Assembly (NCBI GenBank): GCA_018402085.1
Contig: JAGYJM010000002.1
Span: 1,054,001-1,118,000, forward strand
Origin: Flavobacteriales bacterium
GTDB lineage: Bacteria > Bacteroidota > Bacteroidia > Flavobacteriales_D > Sanyastnellaceae
Reading direction: 5' to 3'
Length of the DNA stretch: 64,000 nt
Shown: positions 57,253 to 64,000 of the stretch, one piece after another
How positions within the stretch are numbered: position 1 is the first letter of the stretch
Layout: every line of letters begins with the position of its first letter
The notes under the pieces: generated by a model
Database searches by the model: none
The model's input: the letters and a program-made list of their open reading frames with translations, nothing else
Told to the model about the DNA's origin: nothing
Program-made: the position numbers and the translations under genes

Positions 57253-58224
57253 TTGAAAAGAATAGCCGTTTTGACCTCCGGAGGCGATGCCCCAGGTATG
57301 AATGCAGCCATCAGAGGTGTGGTGCGCAGTGCAGTGTTTAATAACCTCGACGTATTTGGCGTGTACAGAGGTTACGATGGTCTTATTGAAGGCGATATCG
57401 TTGAAATGAACGTTCGCTCAGTGGCGCGTATCCTCGGTAGGGGAGGTACCATGCTGAAGTCTGCACGATCAAAAGACTTCATGACTAAAGAAGGACGCCG
57501 CAAGGCCCTGAAGCAACTGCGTGACCTTGAGATAGACGCACTCATTACCATTGGCGGTAACGGTACCTTCACTGGCGCTCATATACTTCATCAAGAATCA
57601 GGTTTTCCGGTCATCGGTGTTCCCGGTACCATCGATAATGACCTTTATGGAACGGATTTCACCATTGGATTTGATACGGCTGTCAATACCGTCATCGAAG
57701 CTGTTGATAAAATCCGTGATACGGCCATCAGCCACAACCGGTTATTTTTTGTTGAAGTGATGGGGCGTGACTCCGGATTTATTGCCCTGCATGCCGGTAT
57801 GGCAAGTGGAGCTATTGCCATTATGTTACCGGAGGTCGAAATGAGCATCGATGAATTGGTGACTGTCTTGAGAAAGAGCGAACAAACTAAAAAGACATCG
57901 AGTATCGTCATTGTCGCTGAAGGCGATGCCAATGGAGGTGCATTTGACGTGGCGCGAAAGGTGAACGAGCAATATGACGAATTCGAAACGAGGGTCACAG
58001 TGCTCGGACATATACAACGCGGAGGTGTGCCGAGTGCCAATGACCGCGTGCTTGCAGGGCGCTTAGGCGTGGCTGCCGTGGAAGGTCTGCTGCAAAGAAA
58101 GGCTGATACCATGGCCGGAGTGATCAACCATCAAGTGGTTTTTACCCCTCTTGAAGAAGCCATCACACGAAAAGCAGAGCTAAACGCGGATGTAACGCGA
58201 ATGAGCCGAATATTGAGTATTTAA
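57253..58224 (+). CDS. pfkA: 6-phosphofructokinase PfkA-like
   Basis: The committed step of glycolysis, phosphorylating fructose-6-phosphate. 323 residues, bacterial ATP-PFK size. Start TTG at 57253 gives MKRIAVLTSGGDAPGMNAA. Motifs: GGDAPGMN, RGGTMLKSAR, GVPGTIDNDL with the catalytic Asp128 (E. coli Asp127), MGRDSGF and GHIQRGG. Odd point: the phosphate-donor motif reads GGNGTF, so the position of E. coli Mg2+-binding Asp103 is Asn103; the following Gly104 still fits ATP rather than PPi. In one operon with gap. Whether the Asn lowers activity cannot be said from sequence. Confidence 0.9.
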   Translation: MKRIAVLTSGGDAPGMNAAIRGVVRSAVFNNLDVFGVYRGYDGLIEGDIVEMNVRSVARILGRGGTMLKSARSKDFMTKEGRRKALKQLRDLEIDALITIGGNGTFTGAHILHQESGFPVIGVPGTIDNDLYGTDFTIGFDTAVNTVIEAVDKIRDTAISHNRLFFVEVMGRDSGFIALHAGMASGAIAIMLPEVEMSIDELVTVLRKSEQTKKTSSIVIVAEGDANGGAFDVARKVNEQYDEFETRVTVLGHIQRGGVPSANDRVLAGRLGVAAVEGLLQRKADTMAGVINHQVVFTPLEEAITRKAELNADVTRMSRILSI

Positions 58225-58236
58225 AACAGACGTACC

Positions 58237-59226
58237 TTGGAAAAGAAACGAATTGCCATCAATGGCTTCGGACGAATCGGTCGCTTGACCCTTCGCCGAT
58301 TGCTGCAGATCGAAGAAATAGAAGTAGTAGCGATCAATGACCTCGCTGAAGCCGCGACGCTGGCACATTTGTTTAAATGGGACAGTATACATGGACCTTA
58401 CAAAGGTGATGTGGCATTTGCGAATGGTAAATTGGAAATCGATGGCCACTCCATTGAAGTTCATGCCGAACGCGATCCGGAAAATTTGCCATGGGCCAGA
58501 CTAAATGTGCATGCTGTAGTGGAGTCTACCGGAATATTTCGCGATGCTCATGGGGCAGGCAAACACCTGACGGCAGGTGCCCGAAAAGTTGTGATCTCAG
58601 CCCCCGCCAAAGGGGATGTCGCCACTGTGGTGCTGGGGGTGAATGACAACGTCATCGCACCCGGTATCAACATCTACTCAAACGCCAGTTGCACTACAAA
58701 TTGTCTCGCCCCAATGGTGAAGGTCTTGCACGATAAATTTGGAGTAGTGAAAGGCTATATCACAACCATTCACGCGTATACGGCTGATCAAAAGCTTCAA
58801 GACGGCCCGCATAAAGACCTCCGCCGTGCGCGGGCAGCAGCGCTTAATATGATTCCGACAACCACCGGTGCCGCTTCAGCGGTTGGTAAAGTCATCACTG
58901 AACTCGATGGTAAACTTGATGGTAAGGCTGTACGTGTGCCTACCCCTGATGGCTCACTCACAGACCTGACCGCAGTCCTCGAACACGAGGTTTTACCAGA
59001 AGAAATCAACGCGGCCATGCATGAAGCTGCTTCGGGCTCAATGAAGGGTATTCTGCAATACAGTAAGGCTGAATTGGTGTCTACAGACATCATCGGAAAC
59101 CCGCACAGTTGCATTTTTGACTCCAAAATGACGAGTGCCAATGGCAACCTTGTCAAGATTTTCGGCTGGTATGACAATGAAGCGGGATACGCGGCGCGTA
59201 TCGCTGATTTCATGAAGCGAATTTAA
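58237..59226 (+). CDS. gap: Glyceraldehyde-3-phosphate dehydrogenase
   Basis: Oxidises glyceraldehyde-3-phosphate to 1,3-bisphosphoglycerate in glycolysis. 329 residues. N-terminal GFGRIGRLTLRR, Asp35 in AIND (NAD+ type), active Cys152 in SNASCTTNCLAP, His in TTIHAYTADQ and WYDNEAGYA near the end. TTG start at 58237, 12 bases after pfkA. Gene order pfkA-gap-GlcNAc kinase with tiny gaps implies a shared mRNA. Confidence 0.95.
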   Translation: MEKKRIAINGFGRIGRLTLRRLLQIEEIEVVAINDLAEAATLAHLFKWDSIHGPYKGDVAFANGKLEIDGHSIEVHAERDPENLPWARLNVHAVVESTGIFRDAHGAGKHLTAGARKVVISAPAKGDVATVVLGVNDNVIAPGINIYSNASCTTNCLAPMVKVLHDKFGVVKGYITTIHAYTADQKLQDGPHKDLRRARAAALNMIPTTTGAASAVGKVITELDGKLDGKAVRVPTPDGSLTDLTAVLEHEVLPEEINAAMHEAASGSMKGILQYSKAELVSTDIIGNPHSCIFDSKMTSANGNLVKIFGWYDNEAGYAARIADFMKRI

Positions 59227-59241
59227 TTGCCATCTTTCAGC

Positions 59242-60096
59242 ATGATTTGCATCGCCGACGGTGGTTCTACCAATTGTGACTGGCTGTGCCTTGACGAAAA
59301 TGGGGCAGAGGTTACGTCGTTTACAACACGCGGATTGAATCCGTATTTTCTTTCTTCTGATGACATCGCAAAAGCGATGGATGAGGACACGCGTGACCAA
59401 ATGCAATTTCGTGCGGCTCAGCGGGTATTTTTCTATGGTGCCGGTGTAGCCAATTTGTCGCTATCGCAAACGGTCAGAATAGGATTGGAAAAGGTATTTC
59501 ACCGTGCAGAAATAACGGTAGCGCACGATGTGTTGGGCGCTGCCCTGGCCGTATTCGAAGATGATCCTTGCGTAGCTTGTATCCTGGGCACCGGATCAAA
59601 CGCTTGTTGGTTTGATGGCACTGAAATCCGTCAGGCGGTTCCGTCATTGGCGCATATTCTAGGTGACGAAGGCAGTGGAAGCTGGTTCGGAAAACAGCTA
59701 TTACGCGCGTATTTTTACCATCAACTGCCCCCTGAATTGTCTGAAGCCTTCGAAGACAAGTACAATCTTACTGAAGAAGAGCTCATTGAGAAGGTGTACC
59801 GCACACCGAATGAAAACGTCTGGATGGCAGGGTTCTCCCTCTTTTATGACGAGCATCGATCGCATCCATTGCTTTCGCAATGGCTAAAAGAGGGATTTGA
59901 CGCTTTTCTCCAAACGCATGTCTTACCCTATAAAGAATGGGACAAAGCTCAGGTGCATTTTGTAGGATCCGTAGCTGCAGCATTTGAAAATGAATTGCGC
60001 AGTTGTTGTGATGCCCATGGTATTAACCATGGTAAAATACTGGCGAAACCGCTGCGAGCTCTCGGTGAGCAACTCTTACAAAATAGAGGCGCTTAG
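59242..60096 (+). CDS. BadF/BadG-type N-acetylglucosamine kinase-like protein
   Basis: A 284-residue sugar kinase of the ASKHA fold. The ATG at 59242 gives [16 protein letters not shown], where the phosphate-1 loop is placed as in the family; a TTG right after the gap stop (59227) is the alternative. Further motifs: [23 protein letters not shown] and [16 protein letters not shown] (GxGG-like). These are the features of Bacteroidota GlcNAc kinases from cell-wall recycling. It ends convergent to folE with 4-base overlap. Confidence 0.82.
   Translation: MICIADGGSTNCDWLCLDENGAEVTSFTTRGLNPYFLSSDDIAKAMDEDTRDQMQFRAAQRVFFYGAGVANLSLSQTVRIGLEKVFHRAEITVAHDVLGAALAVFEDDPCVACILGTGSNACWFDGTEIRQAVPSLAHILGDEGSGSWFGKQLLRAYFYHQLPPELSEAFEDKYNLTEEELIEKVYRTPNENVWMAGFSLFYDEHRSHPLLSQWLKEGFDAFLQTHVLPYKEWDKAQVHFVGSVAAAFENELRSCCDAHGINHGKILAKPLRALGEQLLQNRGA
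59364..59383 (+). repeat. GATG-tailed hairpin, copy in the sugar kinase gene
   Basis: Stem CATCGC / GCGATG, loop AAAA, tail GATG. Encodes DIAKAMDE. Confidence 0.6.
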
Positions 60097-60767
60097 TCAA
60101 GGTAGCGCAAAAATTCTTCGCGCACCTTGGGATCTTTGAATTTGCCATGGTAGTCAGCCGTGACCGTTGAACTACTTTCGTCTTGAATACCCCGGCTCGA
60201 AACGCAAAGGTGCTTGGCTTCAATGATCACAGCAACGTCATCTGTGTCTAAAGCCTCTTTAAGGTCTTCGGCAATCTGGCGGCTGAGCCGTTCTTGTACC
60301 TGAGGCCGCTTGGCATAGAAATCTACGATACGGTTGATCTTTGACAGACCAACCACCTTTCCGCTGCTCATGTAAGCCACATGAGCTACACCGATGATCG
60401 GCAAGAAATGATGCTCACAGGTGGAGTTGAGATTGATGTTTTTCTCAACCAGCATTTCGCTGTATTCGTATTTATTGTCGAAAACGCGCGTGTCAGGGCG
60501 GTTGGCGGGATTGAGTCCTTTGAAAATTTCTTTCACATACATCTTTGCCACGCGCCTCGGAGTTCCGCTGAGGCTGTCATCATTCAGATCGAGTCCGAGT
60601 ATATCCATGATTTCACGAAACCTCGATTCAATCTGCTCGATCTTCTCTTCATCAGAGAGGTCAAAGGCGTCAGGCTTCATCGGCGTATTCACTGAAGTGC
60701 CTACGTGATGATCGCCAATTTCCTCGATGTCAGTATGATTGGTAGAAATAGTTCCCTGGATGGTCAT
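60093..60767 (-). CDS. folE: GTP cyclohydrolase I FolE
   Basis: Converts GTP to dihydroneopterin triphosphate, the first step of folate and pterin synthesis. 224 residues. The zinc ligands are visible: Cys117 and His120 in STCEHHF, and Cys188 in [30 protein letters not shown] and IEAKHLC are core motifs. The N-terminal 35 residues are variable. It is transcribed alone. Confidence 0.96.
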   Translation of the reverse strand: MTIQGTISTNHTDIEEIGDHHVGTSVNTPMKPDAFDLSDEEKIEQIESRFREIMDILGLDLNDDSLSGTPRRVAKMYVKEIFKGLNPANRPDTRVFDNKYEYSEMLVEKNINLNSTCEHHFLPIIGVAHVAYMSSGKVVGLSKINRIVDFYAKRPQVQERLSRQIAEDLKEALDTDDVAVIIEAKHLCVSSRGIQDESSSTVTADYHGKFKDPKVREEFLRYLD

Positions 60768-60853
60768 ATCAGCTTGATTAACGCCATAAATAACCTGATC
60801 CGCGGGCGAATGTTCAGACGGTCACAGTGAACTTATCGATCGGCGAAGGGTGG

Positions 60854-61258
60854 TTACTCTTCGAAATGGTCAGTATTGACGACAAGACGGTAGCGATGCT
60901 CCCAGTCTGACGGCAGCTTTCGACGCTCTGTAGAAGTGATTTCCCATATTCCCGGATCAACCAGATTAAGAACAGACGTGTCACCGGAGGCACTTGTCAG
61001 AAATGCATCGCCCAGGTACTCGCTGATTGCCGGCACATTTTTACGTCCGCCTCGGGTAGATTCAAAAAGCACTAGTTGCGTGCTGCCCGGAAGCACGCGC
61101 TCGGCTTCTACGATCGATGTGTCGTAACGGATACTGACCCAATTGAAAATCAAAGTGTCAGAGGTGCGGTTTTCAACCTCGAAAACAGCATCGGTATTGC
61201 CGTCGCAAGACATCAATACCGCGAATAGCGGAAGGAATAAGAGCAATCTTAGGTTCAT
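60854..61258 (-). CDS. Lipoprotein of unknown function, 134 residues
   Basis: A clear lipoprotein: signal MNLRLLLFLPLFAVLMSC with the cysteine at 18. The mature part is beta-rich (FEVENRTSDTLIFNWVSI), probably an Ig-like sandwich. No family recognised. It lies between folE and a CAGACGG repeat. Confidence 0.65.
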   Translation of the reverse strand: MNLRLLLFLPLFAVLMSCDGNTDAVFEVENRTSDTLIFNWVSIRYDTSIVEAERVLPGSTQLVLFESTRGGRKNVPAISEYLGDAFLTSASGDTSVLNLVDPGIWEITSTERRKLPSDWEHRYRLVVNTDHFEE

Positions 61259-61312
61259 GCAATTGACGTATAGCGGTAAGACCCAGGTTTGCGGAACTCG
61301 GTTGCACGAGTG

Positions 61313-61402
61313 TCAGCCGACAGCCGTCTGCCGGCAGCTGTCTGCCGTCTGCGGTCAGTTGTCAGCCGTCAGCCGTCGGCCGTCTGCGGTCAGCGGTCAG
61401 CG
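61313..61402 (+). repeat. Degenerate CTGCGGTCAG repeat next to the IS element
   Basis: Many imperfect steps of GCCGTCTGC and GGTCAGC. The IS3-type element begins at the last step. Confidence 0.7.
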
Positions 61403-62799
61403 TGACAATGACCAAAACAGGTTGTCACATTCGAGCCTGTTGTTGTTTTAAGATGGTTGAATATACTTCATCTGGTTTGGAGCACAAGAAGCCGGTACAA
61501 GTTTGTAGCCATATTGCTTCAAGGGTCTCATTGTTTTTGGTTGATTGATTCGTTTTTCGGTCAACATTGTTTCGTACTGGTCTGGACTCATCCTTCCGAG
61601 CTTTCGCTTAGTGGCTTTGGTGTTGTGATGCTTCACGGCTCTGCTGGTCATTGCTTTTAACTCTCTGATGTTTCTGGGGTTCCAGTGGCGCAGGTATCTA
61701 TTTTTAATCAGATCATTGGTTTTCTCAGCAATGGGGTTCTCCCAACTGTAAATGCACATACTTTGCCTTATCTCCAAGTCCTTCAAACGACCTCTGAAGA
61801 GATCACTTCCGTACTGTGAACCACGATCAGAGTGAAAGATCAGCTTCTTCAGGTTAGCCTCAGGGCGGAGCTTGACAGCTTTGTTGAGTACTTCCAGGAA
61901 GTTCTCCGCTGGATAGTCCGAGTAGACCCCATGAGAGATGACCTTCTGAGAGTAACAGTCAACAATGAAGATCAGATAGTTCACCTTACCATCTTGGGTA
62001 TGAAAGTAGGTCATGTCTGAGCTCCACAACTGGTTGACACCTGTGAGTTCCAGTGCCAAGTGTCAAGTTTGGTAAGCGCACCTTCCCGGGAGTCGTTGTG
62101 ATAACATACTTACCCTTACGCTTTACACCAAAGCCAAGACTCAGCAACATTTTCTCTGTCTTCAGACGACCATAAGACCAACCCTCAGGCATCCCTTCAG
62201 CGATTGTTCGACATCCTGTTTCAGGACATCTTGAACGTTCACGGAGAGCCCGTTGAGTAAGTGTTGTGATCTCTGATGGACTAAAGCCTTTGGACGCCTC
62301 GACTTCTTGTAGTATGCCTGGCGCGTCACGCCAAAAAAACCACATAAACTAGTCAGCGTATAACTGCCTCTCAGTCGCTCGACGGTTCCTCGCCACTCTT
62401 TTTTTATACTGATACCATGACGCTCCTCTGCAAGCTCGATCATGGTTCTGTAAAAATCAGACTCCATTTGTTTGCGACCCAAGGCCGCTTCAAGCTCTTT
62501 GTTGCGGCGCTCCAGCTCCGCTAGCTTCTTTGATAGACTGTCTTTCTCCACAACGAATAAGGTTCCTTTCTCTAAAGATCGGGAATATTTGTAGATCCAT
62601 TTGTACACCGTGTCACGACTCTTTACCCCGTAAGCCCGGCAGACATCTGTCACGCCGAGTTCTCCACGTTCGATTTGCTTTACGATGTGGAGCTTCAGCT
62701 CTGTGCTGTAGACCTTCCGGTCTCGTAGTTGATTTCGATTTGCCATAAATCTGTCTCTTTTATGGCTCAAAAAGTGTCAACTTTTTCTGGTCATCATCA
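61403..62799 (-). mobile_element. Decayed IS3-family insertion sequence
   Basis: About 1.4 kb. The two ends are imperfect inverted repeats: left TGACAATGACCAAAACAGG.. and right, read inward, TGATGATGACCAGAAAAAG.., both continuing to a GAGCC box. I see no matching direct repeats outside. The transposase frames are broken twice (see the pseudogene). The element interrupts or abuts a CAGACGG repeat and precedes dnaE. Confidence 0.8.
61448..62770 (-). pseudogene. IS3-family transposase (fused OrfA-OrfB) with two frameshifts
   Basis: Three frames must be joined. Frame one (62770 to about 62290) has the helix-turn-helix (TELKLHIVKQIERGELGVTDVCRAYGVKS), a leucine-zipper-like LAELERRNKELEAAL and FFGVTRQAYYKKS. 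Frame two (to about 62060) has CPETGCRTIAEG and WSYGRLKTEKMLLSLGFGVKRKGKYV. Frame three (to 61448) is the DDE integrase core: VNQLWSSDMTYF (first Asp), HSDRGSQYGS (second Asp) and SWENPIAEKTNDLIKN (Glu region, altered: usual NP.DNA.ES). Two frame changes plus the odd Glu context mean it is probably dead. Confidence 0.85.
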
Positions 62800-62819
62800 G
62801 TGTAAAACTTGTGCAAAGA

Positions 62820-62839
62820 CATCCGGCGCTTTTGCGCCG
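62820..62839 (-). repeat. GATG-tailed hairpin, intergenic copy before dnaE
   Basis: On the minus strand: stem CGGCGC / GCGCCG, loop AAAA, tail GATG. Located 48 bases before the dnaE ATG. Confidence 0.65.
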
Positions 62840-62886
62840 CGCCACTTTTTCACGCCGTAAATTCGTGAGCAAAGCCTCCGAAGCAC

Positions 62887-64000
62887 ATGATCCTCGTCTA
62901 CGATACCGAAACCACGGGATTACCCCGTGACTGGAAAGCCCCATTGACCGATACCGACAACTGGCCACGGCTGGTGCAACTCGCCTGGCAGTTGCATGAG
63001 CCTGGAGGCAAGCTTGTATCACGTGGCAACCTGATCGTACGTCCGGATGGGTTTACCATTCCGTTCAACGCTTCAAAGGTGCATGGTATTACAACAGATC
63101 GGGCTGAGCGTGACGGACATCCCCTTTCGGAAGTGATTGACGCTTTCTTCAAAGACGTAGAACGAGCGAATTACATAGTTGGGCATAACATCGAGTTTGA
63201 CCTCAATATTGTTGGTTGCGAGTTGGTTCGTCTGCAGCGCGATCCCGAGCTTTTGCTCGGTAAAAAATCGATTGATTCAAAAGACCAGGCAACCGATTTC
63301 TGCGCCATCCCCGGAGGTAAGGGCGGTCGTTTCAAGTGGCCTTCGCTGACGGAGCTGCACGTGAAACTATTTGGTGAAGCTTTTGACGAGGCGCACGATG
63401 CGGCATATGATGTTGATGCTACGGCCAAATGTTTCTTTGGCCTGATCAATCACAAGGTCATTCAAATCGATGAAATTGATGATCCGGCGGCAGTCATTTA
63501 CGAGCCTCCAAAACTTGAAGAGGCCAATTTTGAAGAGGCGCGTTCTGCTGATGATGTCGCCGCAGAAGCGGCGGATGAGGCCGCAGTCGAACCAGACCTG
63601 AGCAACTCTGACACGAAAGAGAATCTCGAATCGTTGCAAACGGAAGAGTTTGTGCACCTGCATGTGCATTCCCAGTTCAGTGTGCTTCAAGCTGTTTCAG
63701 AGATCAGTAACATTGTCAAGACGGCCAAAGAGAACAAGATGCCGGCCATCGCGATCACTGACCATGGCAACATGATGGGCGCATTTGTTTTTGTTCGCGA
63801 AGCCCTCGCGGCTGATATTACCCCCATCGTTGGTTGTGAATTTTACCTCTGTCGCGACCACAAAGACCGCACACAGAAAGATGACGGGTTTCAAACGGTG
63901 GTATTGGCGAAGAACAAAAAAGGATACCACAACCTCGCAAAGCTGTCATCTCTCGCATACATCGATGGGTTTTATTACGTCCCGCGCATTGACAAACAAC
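62887..64000 (+). CDS. dnaE: DNA polymerase III subunit alpha with N-terminal exonuclease domain (5' part)
   Basis: The replicative polymerase; only the first 371 codons are in the window and the frame is still open at the right edge. It begins MILVYDTETTGLP, a DEDDh-type 3'-5' exonuclease (DxE of ExoI, then GHNIEFDLNI and HDAAYDVDAT) at residues 1-200, as in Flavobacteriales DnaE where proofreading is fused to the polymerase. An acidic linker (about 200-250) follows, then the PHP domain: VHLHVHSQFSVLQA, AITDHGNM and EFYLC. A GATG-tailed hairpin lies in the linker (63558). Start ATG at 62887 follows a TAAATTCG box. Confidence 0.93.
   Translation, partial: MILVYDTETTGLPRDWKAPLTDTDNWPRLVQLAWQLHEPGGKLVSRGNLIVRPDGFTIPFNASKVHGITTDRAERDGHPLSEVIDAFFKDVERANYIVGHNIEFDLNIVGCELVRLQRDPELLLGKKSIDSKDQATDFCAIPGGKGGRFKWPSLTELHVKLFGEAFDEAHDAAYDVDATAKCFFGLINHKVIQIDEIDDPAAVIYEPPKLEEANFEEARSADDVAAEAADEAAVEPDLSNSDTKENLESLQTEEFVHLHVHSQFSVLQAVSEISNIVKTAKENKMPAIAITDHGNMMGAFVFVREALAADITPIVGCEFYLCRDHKDRTQKDDGFQTVVLAKNKKGYHNLAKLSSLAYIDGFYYVPRIDKQ
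63558..63577 (+). repeat. GATG-tailed hairpin, copy in dnaE linker
   Basis: Stem CGCCGC / GCGGCG, loop AGAA, tail GATG. Encodes VAAEAADE within the acidic linker. Confidence 0.65.

Overview
This window looks like a chromosomal segment of a Bacteroidota bacterium, most likely Flavobacteriales. The evidence is two proteins with gliding-type C-terminal secretion domains, gldF-gldG, a lipid-anchored TamA homologue, an S46 dipeptidyl-peptidase, a DnaE that starts with an exonuclease domain, and promoters of the TAnnTTTG type. Base composition by eye is near 50% G+C. Genes are tightly packed, with many ATGA or 1-nt overlaps and several convergent 4-nt overlaps.

Layout. 1-2036: a small operon (rhodanese lipoprotein, TIGR04282 transferase, purine nucleoside phosphorylase, after the tail of a possible DUF547 protein) resembling arsenosugar-type gene sets. 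2311-2700: seven copies of a 60-bp tandem repeat. 2782-12570: AsmA-like protein, PhoH, S46 peptidase, DUF6438 lipoprotein and YidC. 12775-15055: three arrays of GC-rich hairpins around a methyltransferase gene and a small DUF559 endonuclease-like gene. 15053-36567: envelope and secreted proteins (metallophosphoesterase-PA14, CHU_C protein, TamL, sugar dehydrogenase, GH113-like, serine hydrolase), RNA enzymes (DEAD helicase, TrmH, TrmN6), glycosyltransferases, ApaG, and thiolase with PaaY. 36568-39231: a repeat-rich, gene-poor stretch with one unknown gene, one lipoprotein gene broken by a stop codon and tRNA-Met(CAT). 39232-53000: thioredoxin-like protein, YeeZ-like reductase, hydrolase, YqaE, lectin-CHU_C protein, SulP transporter, M1 peptidase, MORN-CapA fusion, haem lipoprotein and ClpP-like protein. 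53252-60767: gldF-gldG-DUF4340-DoxX, then pfkA-gap-GlcNAc kinase, facing folE. 61403-62799: a decayed IS3-family element. 62887 to the end: 5' part of dnaE.

Two repeat systems stand out. The first is the set of hairpin arrays at 12775-15055. Their two ends are inverted copies of each other with different but still complementary stems, and a DUF559 gene sits exactly between two arrays, so this may be a mobile or self-maintaining endonuclease-repeat unit. The second is a very small dispersed element, a 6-bp GC-rich stem with a GAAA/AAAA/AGAA loop followed by GATG. I count about 17 copies, most of them inside reading frames of unrelated genes, with stems that differ in sequence but still pair. 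I cannot run searches, so family names rest on motif recognition.
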